From positions 17,623,894 through 17,687,893 of the forward strand of contig CM022672.1 of the NCBI GenBank assembly GCA_012295275.1: 64,000 nucleotides of DNA. Direction: 5' to 3'. Source of the stretch: Chrysomallon squamiferum (Eukaryota; Mollusca; Gastropoda; Neomphalida; Peltospiridae). The number at the start of each line of letters is the position of its first letter. Position 1 is the first letter of the stretch. Below are positions 1 through 12,222 of this stretch, in pieces. A model generated the notes under the pieces. The model worked only from the letters and a program-made list of their open reading frames with translations. It did not search any database and was not told the origin of the DNA. The position numbers were made by a program, and so were the translations under genes.

Positions 1-545
1 ATGTAACAGATAACAAATGTAACATGTAACAGAGGTAACAAGGTAACAAGTTACACTCATAACATGTTACACAGGTAACAAAATGTAACATTTACCAGAT
101 CTTTAACATGTAACAAAGGTAACAACTGTAACAAGTTACACTCATTACAGATAACAAATGTAACATTTAACAGATCTTTAACATGTAACACAGGTAATAA
201 ATGTAACATGTAACAACTGTAACAAGTTACACTCATAACATGTAACACAGGTAACAAATGTAACATTTAACAGATCTTTAACATATAACAGAGGTAACAA
301 CTGTAACACATTACACTCATAACATGTAACACAGGTAACAAATGTAACATTTAACAGATTTTTAATATATGACATTAGTAATATGCATCACAGGAAACAA
401 ATATATAACAAAGGTAACACACATATATCAACTTAATACATAATACATGTAACAACAGAAACAAGGTACACACATAAAAAAATGTAACATGTAACAAACC
501 TTTACGTCAGAAATAACAACTCTTTACTGCATAACACAGCTGATA
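1..545. repeat. GTAACA-rich minisatellite, intron of PLCE1-like gene
   Basis: Irregular tandem array in which a CAGATCTTTAACATGTAAC block recurs near 96, 171, 271 and 355, so the higher-order unit is about 75-100 bp. Inside each unit the core GTAACA repeats every 9-12 bases. Open frames on the - strand here are artefacts of the repeat. The array decays rightwards into CA-rich simple sequence (545-610). Confidence 0.8.
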
Positions 546-722
546 ACTGTAACACACAGACATACATACACATAAATAAACACACACACACAGACACACA
601 CATAAGTATACACAACAAGTCTTCAATACATTAAAATTGGTGACATCTGCATAACACAGACCAAAAAATATAATTTTACATTTAGTTTACGTATTATTAT
701 TTTACACCGTAATCTACTTTAG

Positions 723-997
723 GCCATGATGAAGTCTCGCAGGGCAAACACTCAGGATCCCAGAGACTTTGTGCTGGTGGAGGAGCTGGACAGTCAGAAC
801 ATGCCAGACTGCCAGTCTGCGGCGCCGACCAAACACAAGGTGTGCGAGCGAAGCAAGCTGAGGATCCTCGCTGACGACGAGAACGTCTACCAGGCTCAGA
901 CCGAGTGGAAGATGAACTGCAGATTTGTGTTAGCCTCTCGAGACCAGGCAGCTGCAGAAGTGTGTGAGGTGAGTCTGTGTGTGTGTCCGTGTGTGTA

Positions 998-1028
<31 letters not shown>

Positions 1029-3496
1029 CTGTCTGTCTGTCTCTGTGTGTGTGTTAATGCATCATTTGTAACTGACGTATGAAGAAAGAATAAAGCAAAA
1101 GAAGCATTGTTTGTAGCTGAATTATGAAGGTAAAAGAATGAGATGTGCATGATTAGTCTGAAGGCAAAATGGGTTTAATAGTTTTGATTCCGTAGAAGTG
1201 TTAATAATTTTCTAAAATTATTTCCTCTTTCCTTCTTGATGAGTTTTTAGAATTGTTTTTAATTCTACTGAATCTACTGAAACAAAGTCTCATAGAACTA
1301 AACAGAAAAATAGAGCAGTTTTAAAAAAATGTGGCCAGATGAAAATGTGTTTTTAAGTTATTGCAAAAATAAAACACCAAAAAACAACAAAAAAAAAAAA
1401 CACCACTGTGTTATCCTTATTTGTAATAAAACAATAAAAATATAAAATTACCAATGTAAATCTGTATATTTATTATAAAAAAATTATTTCCTTTGCTTTT
1501 TGTTTTCTTCATTTTGTTGGAATGTAAAAATCTAAGTTTTGCCTTCAGACTAGAAACACTTGCATTGTGATATTTTCTGTTCTTCTTGTATGTGCTATCT
1601 TTAATCTCCCCAGGGTTTAATATTTTATTTGTTTCCTATCCCAGAGTATTCTACTTTCTCCACATTCTGATAACGTTGTCTCTGAAACAAATAAACCAAA
1701 TTACATGTGAAATTATTTCTGGACACAGTAATTTTTTAAACCTTGTAATTCAAATCTGAACTTACTTTTTATTCAGTTGTTGTTTTTTTTTTTTTTTTTT
1801 TTTATTTTTACAAACAGAAATTTTTTTTTTATTTTTGCCAAAAATGTATAAAAATAATTTTATCAGTTACTAATTTGTATGGGGGTTGTTTTTGTTTTGG
1901 GGGTTGGAGGTTTGGGTTTTTTTGGTTTTTTTTAATTTTTTTTTTTTAATTACTGATGGTTGATTGGTAAAATGTATTTGTTTCAGAGATTACAAAATTT
2001 GTATTGCACAATATTTTCACAATATTTTTTCATGATACAAAAAAGTGCATTTCCTGATATCTTTCAGTAGACTGCTGGATGCAAAATCTACAAACTTCAC
2101 ATTTCTAAATTTAAAAAAAAAAATTAATTATTACCTTTTCAAACTTTTTATTATCCTACTGTTCACTGTGATGTTTGCTATACATTACATTGACTCTGCA
2201 TATATTTTTAAAATATTCTATAACTACAACCATTTAACCATTTATTCCTCTGCTTATTTATGACAATCATTTAGCAGCATGGCATCCGGAGCTTGAAAAT
2301 CTTTGCATGACTTTTTTTTTCCAGGACAAACTGCGTAGCCAGGCTGCCAAAGGATCGTCATTTCGCCCTCACGGGATGCTGGCTAAGCGAATTGGGTCCA
2401 AGAAAATTTCAAAGCATTCTGTTCTGGGAGACAGGATGTCTCAGCTGACACGATCACCTGGTGGGTTTTGATGTAATGTGTGGGTTTATTTATATATTGA
2501 TGGGTTTTGATATAAAATGTGGGTTTGCTTATATATTGATGGGTTTTGATGTAATGTGTGGGTTTATTTATATATTGATGGGTTTTGATATAAAATGTTG
2601 GGGTTATATATTGATGGGTTTTGATATAATGTATGGGGTATGTATATATAGATGGGTTTTGATATAAAATGTTGGGGTATATATTGATGGGTTTTGGTAT
2701 AAAATTTGGGGTATGTTGTATTCATGGGTTTTGATGTAATGTGGGGGTTTATATATATATATATAAAATGGGTTTTGATATAAAATGTGGGGTATATATT
2801 CATGGGTTTATATATATATATATATATATATCATGGGTTTTGGACATTTGGTCTGTAAAATTCAGGGGGGGTATATTCATGGGTTTATTTATATATTGAT
2901 GGGTTTTGATGTATTTATGTGTTTTGATATTGAATGGGTTTTTATTTTTTTATGTAATATGTAGGTTGATAAATTGATTGGTTTTGAAATATGTCACTGT
3001 ATATTTTCATGTGTTCTCATGTAATATTGGGTGTGTATATATTCATGGGGTCTCATGTAACATATTAATGGTTTTGATTTGATATCTGTATGTATAAATT
3101 GCTGGATTTTTTTAAAATATGTTTTGTATATTTTCATGGGATTTAGTCTAATATTCATCAGTTTTGAAATATTATTTTAAAATTATGTCATTTACTAGGA
3201 AAGGGTTGTCAATGGTATGGATATCATAAATACAACATTTTCAGTTAGATGAGATGACATCAATTTATGAAACTTTCTTTGCCTTAAATGTATTTTTTAT
3301 TTTATGGATTCTTCCTATAAATGAATGGCATGAAACTGATTTGCCAGTGACATGAAGTTTGTAAATACTGCAGACTTTTAATCTGTTTTTGATGCACCAT
3401 GATTTCAATATATAACATGACTGCTAATGAATTTAGTGTGAATGCCAGATACAGTTGGAATGTGAAAAACAATTTGTATTCCTCTGAAGATATTTT

Positions 3497-3554
<58 letters not shown>

Positions 3555-4670
3555 ATTCCTTGCTTTTCCTTTGTTTTTCTATTTGTCAGTTTCTTCTTCA
3601 GCTCTTGTATTTCCAAATATGTTTTTGTAAATCTTTCTATTTTTATATTTGTTTATATTTCATATTTATTGATTTTGTCTTCCTATTTCAAACCTCACAC
3701 TAGAAGAAATTTTATTGTATGTGTGACAAACCAAACAGGAAGTATTTTCTAACCAAATTTCTAAGGTATTTTGTCATACTCTGCAGACTGAAATTGCAGT
3801 CGCTTATAAATATTAAATTTATTTAAGTTTTTCATTTTTCTTTTATTTATTTTTTATTATTATTTTTTATTATTTATTTTTTTATTTTTATTATTATTAT
3901 TATTATTATTTTTAATGTTAATCCAGTACATAATAAATCTTTCAGTTCTTTAGATTATTATGGTCAAACAAACAATATCCTTTGTAAGTCAGATTATTCT
4001 AACAGATTTTTACATAAAATACATAACAGTCTTTCTGTGTCAGTAATATTATTCTTATATTATGTTATACATAAATAGTGTGTAAGTAATATTATTTTAA
4101 CAGTGTTTTACCATGTAAATCACATTACTGTTACAATGTTTACTATTTAAATCATAACACTCTGTATAAGTCACACCATGTGAACAATGTTCTCAATATA
4201 AATCACATTACTTTAACAATGTTCTCTATGTTAGTCATATTACTTTAACAATGTTCTGTATATAAATCACATAACTTTATAAATGTTCTGTATATAAATC
4301 ACATTATGTTAACAATGTTCTGTATATAAATCACATAACTTTATCAATGTTCTGTATATAAATCAATTATTTTAACAATGTTCTCTACATTAATCACATT
4401 ACTTTAACAATGTTCTGTATATAAGTCACACTACTTTAACAATATCATCTATACAAGTCACGTTATTTTAACAATATTCTCTGCTTATTATGCATCCTCT
4501 CTGTTTCAGACACAGTGCGCAGGTCAATAAGTTTTCCATCACAAGTGAACAACACGACGGTAGTTGCTGCAGCCAAAGCAGCATCCCAGCAGCCGATGTC
4601 AGCACAGGACAAACGTGGCATGTTCCAGCTGAAGAAACTGCCCAAGTTAAACTTCAAAATGGGAAAATGA
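723..4670 (+). CDS. PLCE1: Phospholipase C epsilon-like, C-terminal end (three last exons, 5' part outside window)
   Basis: Three exons join in frame: 723-968 (acceptor TAG before it, donor GTGAGT), 2325-2460 (donor GTGGGT) and 4510-4670 (TGA stop), giving 180 C-terminal residues. The first exon carries the second half of a Ras-association domain: a DFVLVEEL block, then RILADDENVYQAQTEWK, which align with the DYVLLEEV and FQAQSKWK blocks I recall from the RA2 domain of vertebrate PLC epsilon. A short RSISFPSQV segment in the last exon resembles the ISFASEL segment of the same tail. PLC epsilon hydrolyses PIP2 to IP3 and diacylglycerol, and RA2 binds GTP-loaded Ras and Rap. The catalytic X/Y boxes, C2 and RA1 must lie left of base 1. 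The tail after RA2 is basic and low in complexity. The ATG at 726 is internal, not a start. An AATAAA overlaps the stop (4670-4675), but the true 3' end is unknown. Confidence 0.87.
975..1055. repeat. TG/TGTC simple repeat just after the RA-domain exon donor
   Basis: Imperfect (GT)n with TCTG interruptions begins six bases after the donor at 969. It reads through in frame with the preceding exon, which explains the apparent cysteine/valine-rich extension. That extension is not coding. Confidence 0.8.
2461..3140. repeat. Minisatellite abutting the 5' splice site of PLCE1-like penultimate exon
   Basis: Tandem units of about 30-40 bp built on GATGGGTTTTGATATAAAAT followed by GTGGGTTTATTTATATATT. 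The first copies (2461-2700) are nearly identical; later copies degenerate and include TA runs at 2750-2830. The array starts at the donor itself: exon ends at 2460 and the first repeat word is GTGGGTTTTGATG. The open frames seen here are repeat-coded. Confidence 0.85.
3501..3551. repeat. (CT)n microsatellite
   Basis: About 25 uninterrupted CT dinucleotides in the last PLCE1-like intron; it is the source of poly-Leu/Ser and poly-Arg/Glu frames. Confidence 0.95.
4085..4480. repeat. Minisatellite upstream of last PLCE1-like exon
   Basis: About nine copies of a 36-44 bp unit containing ACAATGTTCTGTATATAA and ATCACATTACTTTA, with more diverged members at both ends. The last copy ends about 30 bases before the acceptor at 4509. 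Confidence 0.8.
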
Positions 4671-4934
4671 ATAAAATTTTGTTTCCAGATCTGTAACAGA
4701 CAGGTTCCTGTTTGTAATCCTGCAAAGACAAAAAAAAAAAAGTAAAGATGGGTAATTTATCCAGAGTTTGAGAAGTGCAAGCTTTATAACCACAGAACCA
4801 AATGAGCTGATGTTGTTGGAGGTTATAAAGAAGTACGTCAGATCAATTTCTTGCAACTACTTGCTCAAAACTGAAGAACTAGCAAATTTTTCTGAAATCA
4901 CCAGTTCTTCCTGATTATTATCATTTTTACTGTG

Positions 4935-5370
4935 GGACTAGTTAACCCACACAGGACATGTTATCCACCCAAATCTATCTAGGATGTATAACTGACTGAA
5001 TCATACATGACAAGATGTCCATTCAAGCCGATGCTGGATTTGTTGGATGTTCAAACTGATTTAGGACACATTTCATTTAAACTGAAATAGGACAAGTTAT
5101 CAAAACAAGCTGCTGAAGGATGTGTTTTCCATTCAAACTAACAGCAGAACAAATTATCCATTCAAAAGATACTGGACACAGCATGTGAAACATCTGTTCA
5201 AGTTAAATACAGGACATGTTATCAACCGAAGTGGATTAAGGACAAGATATAGGATATATTACAGCTGCATATGACATATCTGGTCAAACTGATAGTGGAA
5301 CATTTTATAAACTCAGATTAACAAAGAGCAGGTCAGCCATTCAAGCAGATGTAATGACATGCAGTTTCTG
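4935..5370. repeat. Degenerate tandem repeat, GGACA...TTATCCATTCAAACTGAT type
   Basis: Units of roughly 35-50 bp recur about ten times with the words AGGACA, GTTATC or ATATC, then ATTCAAACTGA. Copies are diverged but clearly related (near 4955, 5010, 5060, 5090, 5135, 5165, 5205, 5240, 5275). It lies just after the PLCE1-like stop, so it may be transcribed as 3' UTR. Confidence 0.55.
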
Positions 5371-5678
5371 CAGGCTTACCTGTAAAGTGTGTACAACAGA
5401 TGACTTGTTTTTTTACTCAGTGATCTCTTTGCCGAGCAAATTGTAACAGTATAATCTGTGTGTTCATCCACTGTGACAACAGGAATTATCATTTGTGTAT
5501 CAGACACTGATCCATGAAACACCAGAGTTCAAGAAGAAATGTTAGACAACACAAGAATAATAACATCATCGAGAGACTCATTTAGTGTATACATTACTTT
5601 TTTTATAATGTAAATCCTACTGGAATAATGGAAGGTTTTTAATGATTAACTGACTGGTCTTCATTGATCACACTGGAG

Positions 5679-5715
<37 letters not shown>

Positions 5716-6169
5716 TTGGTGTGCAGGCAGTTCTCCTGAAGAATTGTAATAAGATTATTATCATACTGTTAATGATGGGAGATTTTCTATTAACGACTGG
5801 TGGGTTTTTTTTTTTTTTTTTGACTCTTCACACCAGAGAAACCATGTAGGTATAGTCAGTGTGTGTGGTACAGTTCGGAAAAGATACCAGGCATGATGAC
5901 AAATCAAAATGAAACACATTCAAGTGCCTCCCTTTTGTTTCTTGTGCAAGATGCTTATGATATAACAAAACAAAACAAAAAATGGCTGTTCTTGTGAAGG
6001 ATGGCGCACTGAGGATTGATCTCATTATTTCAAGATTCGTTCTTTACAAAACTCTTAGACTGTGATGGCGTTTTGAGACTTTCTTTATTCATGATTTGTT
6101 ATGGTTGTTGAGAAGTGATGTTGTGATGCGAAAATATCCAGAATCTTATAGATAATGGAAAAATAAATA

Positions 6170-6204
<35 letters not shown>

Positions 6205-6291
6205 GCTGTGATGATAATGGATAAAGAAATTTGTTATATATGAATATTATATTGTTAGAAGTGATAAAATAATAATGATAATAATAATAAT

Positions 6292-6337
<46 letters not shown>

Positions 6338-7230
6338 CAGGTGAATGATTATTGTTTTGGGGAGTTTTTATATAAAAAGAAAAATTATCTTATTACTGTT
6401 ATGAGTTATTATTTGTCTCTGTGTTGGTTATAACTGTTATGTTATGTTGTAATATATTATGTGTATAGCTTTTAAGTGTCCGCAACAATCAAAGGTGCCA
6501 ATATCTTTCAAAAGCCAAAGCCCTTCTTGTACAAGCTAATTTACTTAGAAATCAAAACTGGTAAATGTTTATATTCTCCCTGTTCCCTCTAGTCTTTGAG
6601 TTGTTATATAATGGAAGTTAAGTTTCAAAATTAATGTGTTTATATTTTGCAATACATCCTAATTCCTTACAACAGGACAATTCAATTAAATGATGCAAAA
6701 ACAAGAATGTTGTTATTATTAAAATTAATAATGCAATCATAAGAATTTCATTTCTGCTTCTCTGTAGTTGTTTAATGATCATATTGTAATCCAAATCTAC
6801 ACTTTATGCGACTGAATTATTTTGGAAGTAAATTTATAACAGTATGCGATAGACAGATACACACACACATATATATTATTGTACATACACATACAAACAT
6901 AAAATATACATGCATATTATATATACATACACACAAAAAACAACAACACAAACACACATACACAAATACATTCAAACATACATACATACAGAAGCTGAAA
7001 CAAATATCCATACACCTATGATAAAACATGCACATGGACAAACATGGACATACACAAAAGTTTGTGACCATAATGAAAACCAAGAACGTCTATTTGTAGA
7101 ATGAAGATTTACATTAGTTAATCTTAGTTTACTTCTGAGGAATCAACAGAAATACCAGAACCAAATTTAGGATATTATTGCAAAATAGAAACACATTATA
7201 TTATTTATATGTGAGTTCAGTTACGTGAAT

Positions 7231-7242
7231 GCGGATGTGTGT

Positions 7243-7319
<77 letters not shown>
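7231..7319. repeat. (GT)n microsatellite
   Basis: About 44 GT units with one GA interruption near 7248, in the convergent gene-free interval. Confidence 0.95.
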
Positions 7320-7322
<3 letters not shown>

Positions 7323-8307
7323 TACTGATGTTTGTTTAGAATTAAAGTTAATACTAGTAACTAGTTGCAGTCTTGTAGTATACAAAAAAAAAAAAATACT
7401 GTACTGAGATAATGGGAACAGGAGAGCATAGTTTATCAAGTTGTATTTTTACTGTCAAAGTATTGCATCCATTCTGTTTAAAGTTTTCATGTCACTGTGT
7501 TATTGCTGTGTTAGCCTAATTATTATGATCATGCATAATAACCACTCAATATACATTACCTTATTTTTGAGATCACGTACAATATTTGTGACATTTAAGT
7601 TTAGTGATAGCCATAGTCAGTGGGGTGTTTTATAATTTTATGTGGATTTTGTCTGTTTGTAAGAAGCATCATACATTTATTTTTATACATAGATTATATA
7701 AATTTTTATTTGTAAAATATATACTGATTATAGATTAACTTCTTAAATGATTGAGATACATCATGCCAAACTCATAATGGTATAAATAATGGCAGAAATG
7801 TAATGTGGCTTTTAAAAAAAACTCTTCTTTTATTTTATGTGAACTTGCATTTATAATGAATTTTATTAAAATACACACCTATATATATATATATATATCT
7901 ATAAATCATTCAGCATTACATTTTACTGAAATATATTTTTTTAATACAATCTAATATCTGATTTAACTGGGTTGTTAATGTTTAAATATTTGTTAAATCC
8001 AGTTAAATTCATATAATATTTTTGTTTAATATGACATTTTTTAATCTAATAATATTGATGATAATAGCTGCCACAATTAAATAAACAATATATATGTCTA
8101 TAAATTTCTTTATTATAGTTAACATTTGCTTAATAAACTAATAACATACAATATAAGTGTACTTATGAAAATCTCTTCAAATATGGCTGATAGTTTCAGC
8201 TAAGCCATATTCAAGTTATGTACACATCCACATCCAAACTGTCAAATATGAGGGTGACAATAAATTATCTTTGACATAAATACAGCTCAAAATTTCTTCA
8301 CTTTATC

Positions 8308-8344
<37 letters not shown>

Positions 8345-11300
8345 TTTCAACATTTACATACACATTTATGTAAAAAATACACCCACAAAAAAAATACATC
8401 AAAGTACAGACAAATAAATGAAACAAATATACCCATATGGTGTAAAATATAACATACACTGCCTATTGTCAAACTCAGGCAAATGTAAAATTCAAATAAA
8501 GTTTTGTAATAATCAGTAATCAAAGTTTAACAAGTCTGTCAGCATTCAAAATAATCATTATACTTTATAATTTATCAAATTAAAAAAAATTACTTTAAAT
8601 TTTATCATTTTTGTGACTCTTTTAACTAGAAATAAGTGATATTGAGCAGTATGTCAAGTCATTTTCGTATTAAGAATTATTAGGTATCAGTCATACATCT
8701 CACTGGATGATTGTTTTTTTCTAATTGAAATTCCAAAATCAGAAAAACTCTGATGTTTTCCAACCTGCAGAAATATTTTACAGTTTTGGGATTGTTTTGC
8801 ATATACAAGCTTTATCTTACGCACAAAATTAATTTAACATATTATATAAAAAAAAAAAATTTAAAATCCTGAAAACTGTTTATATAGGCTATATATCAAA
8901 TATAAATGGAATTCACATTTAGACTTAGATCCTTATATTCTGAAATCCAAAATCTGAAATGTTTCTGGTCCCAAGCCTTTTGAATAAAAGATTCTAAACC
9001 TATATTAGAATTATAGATACAATCTGCTGGATCCACTCCAAGTGTTAATGATTAAACAGCAAGGAATCTTTTATAAACAGAAAAACAACATCATTAACTG
9101 TGATATATATATATACCAGTCACTGATCACTGTTTGGTAAAGGATATAACCTAATGGTTCTATTAGGGAGGTATTGATCCTATGGCTCTTTGCTTATTGG
9201 GTTAATGTTCTTTTCTTAAATAACATGTATATTAGAAAAATAACCTAAATTTACAACAGATGTAAGGACTTTTATATTTTATTATTAATTCCCATTATTT
9301 TAACCATGCATCATTTTAATAATTTTTCAACTTTATCTTAATTTCGTATCTTTTTTTCCTTTTCCTTTTCCTCCCTCTCTTTCCAGTTTTAATTATACAA
9401 CTTTTATTTATTAATTATATCTGAACACAAAAGACTGAAAATAATATTTGAGCTTTTTTTATGTTTCAGGCTAGCTTTTGTTGTGCATATATTAAACAAC
9501 AGGTGTGATTTCTGCATTTGTTTGTGTTCCATGTTACACTGTCAAATCTTTTATTCTTTTTTATTGTTTACTGGAACAAAACCACAATGATGAAGCGTGT
9601 CTGTTGTATGTGAGTTAGAGAGAGATTAAAAATTTTGTACACCAAATTTAATTTATTTACTGTTGTATTTCATAAACAGATTATTTAAGAAGTTTAAATC
9701 TTTTACAGAAAAAAAAAAAAAATAATGCTTTACAACCATTTTGTTGTTGTGTATTATTTAATTACATAATTAGCCAAAACTACCTTTGTTTGTATATAAG
9801 TGGTGTACAAAAGTTGTTTAAAAAAAGAAAAATCACTGTGTTGCTTTCATTTTATTTAACATTTTTAAATTCATGTTAAATGTTGTTGGTTTTTTTTGTA
9901 TTCTTGTACCATGTTGAATGTATTTTTTGTCATCCCACTGTATCATTTTTTTTTTTTCTGTAATGAATAATGTAAATATTAAATATTTATTACAATTATT
10001 TGTGCATATAAATTAAACATTATATATATATATATATATATATGAAAAATGTTTGATAAAATGTCTCTTTTTTTTTTGCACCATATGAAGTTCTGTTTAT
10101 TATTATCCACTGTTTTGTATGATACAAGCAAAAGCTGTTATATTTCTAAAGAAATATAATGATATTTAAACTAACTGATATATAATTATAGCCTAGTTCT
10201 GAACGGTTGTCATGGTAGCTCAGTGTACATTACTGTTAAAATACCTATATGATGATGTGAATCAGTGACGGTGTATACCTTTAGCAGTGATAAATTGTTT
10301 TGTCTGTGCTTTTCTGTACATTTCTAACATGGAAGGTATGAAAGGTGTTTTGTCTGTCTTTCTGATTTATATTTTTAAGAATCTGTTATATTTTCTTTTC
10401 TGAATAGTTAAACCAAAATCTTTTCATCTAGAAATCCAACTGGTGGCATTTAGCCGCCGATATTTGTTTACTTTATATTGTTTGTATGTGTATTTTTGAA
10501 GTGTATACCTCTTAATTTAAAAAAAAATGACCACAGTGGTATAAATAGCAAAACAGTTTAATATATTATTGTTCTATTGCTTCCTCTTGTACATCAGACC
10601 CAAATACATTATTTAAGGAGAGAGTTTTTTTTTTTTCTTTTGTATAAACTGATGTACATTTTCACACTGTAAAAATGTAAATAGCTAAATTTGTATTCTA
10701 TTACACTGGCTACAGTTTGAAACCAATACAATGGAACATATCAAGATAAATATATGTCACTATTAAAATTGTTTTTGTTTTCATTTACATTTCATAAGCA
10801 ACAAACAGTGAGATTATTGCATAAATGAATAAAAATGACACTTTCTTTAGTATCTAAACACATTCATTTTAATGGTTAATGTAAAAACAATATATATATA
10901 TAACAATATGTATATATTGTTTTTACTTCAACCTCTACATTACCAGCAAGGATCATTATTTGGCTGATTGTCTGTGAGTGTGGATGTGACTGTGTGTAAT
11001 GATTCTATCTATATATCTATCTATTTACATATATATATAATAGATAGATAGATAGAAAGATATGTAGATAGATTAACAGTTTATTTGAGTGAGTGTAACT
11101 GTTTAAACTTCACAAGGAAAGCAACCAAGTGCTGAACTAACAGAGAAATTAAAGTTTCAAAACTGCATTTATTTTAACATTAACAGAACGTCCAGTTACG
11201 TCTTACATTTGTTTCACTGCTTCAAAATTTTTATTTCTTCAAAACTAAGACTGAACAAGCAATGAAGTAGTGTACACTAAATTGCATGCAGTAGGATAAT

Positions 11301-12186
11301 TTTTTAAGATTTTCTAACCTGCTGACACTTAACTAACCTTTCCTAATAATTTTTCTTTAACAAGTGTATGTTCAAGAAATCAGCAATTCATGGAAAACTA
11401 TGAAACACATGTAAGAAAAGATCCAAAAAGCCAAATTGTTTCTAGTCATCCACAAAGCTACTGTTGTCAGAATATTACCAGATCATATCTTTTTTTTGAC
11501 ATGAATTATTCCAAATGTGATGTGATTTGAAAACCATTCTTTCAGATTATTGTGAAAATACTTCCAGGATTATTTTTTGTAATAAAAGTTAGAATATTCA
11601 GTTTTTAATGAACTCTTGTTTTCTGAAAATGGAAAGTAAATACACAGCAGGCACAAAGTCACACAAAAGACTACAAAAATATTAAAATAATTTATTCAAG
11701 TGTATCATACTGGTAACACACAAACAGTATGTGATGTACACATGGGGTAAAGAGTGCTACTACAAACTACCAAGGCTTGTTATTGCACAAATGAATGGAT
11801 GATTTCAGATCTGTTTTTCTTCTCTTCTAATGTAACACCTGTTAATTAATCCTAAAATAACAAAGTCAGTTACAGATAAGTAGGAAAACTCTAGTTATCC
11901 TGATATAAGAGTGATTTTTGGTCAAAATACTTTTAAGATACTATTTACCTGAAATAAGAAAGAAAGAAAAATTACATTTGCACTTTACAGACAAATATCA
12001 AAACACAGATGAGTATATTTAAATAAAAACTAATAAAACTTTACAAACTGAATCTTTTAAAATAATTTGTTTGTGATTTAAAGATAATATAAATTTTTCA
12101 AAATTATCTTTATGAATTTTAGATTTAAGTTTATGGACAAACTGAGAAAAAAAAAAATATACTACAAATTATTATTGCTAGAAGCA

Positions 12187-12222
<36 letters not shown>

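Noticed and set aside
57-375. - strand open frames rich in Leu, His and Cys
   Set aside because: Translated GTAACA minisatellite; periodic peptide, no start or splice context.
896-1150. - strand frame with His/Thr repeats
   Set aside because: Antisense of the PLCE1-like exon plus the adjoining TG repeat.
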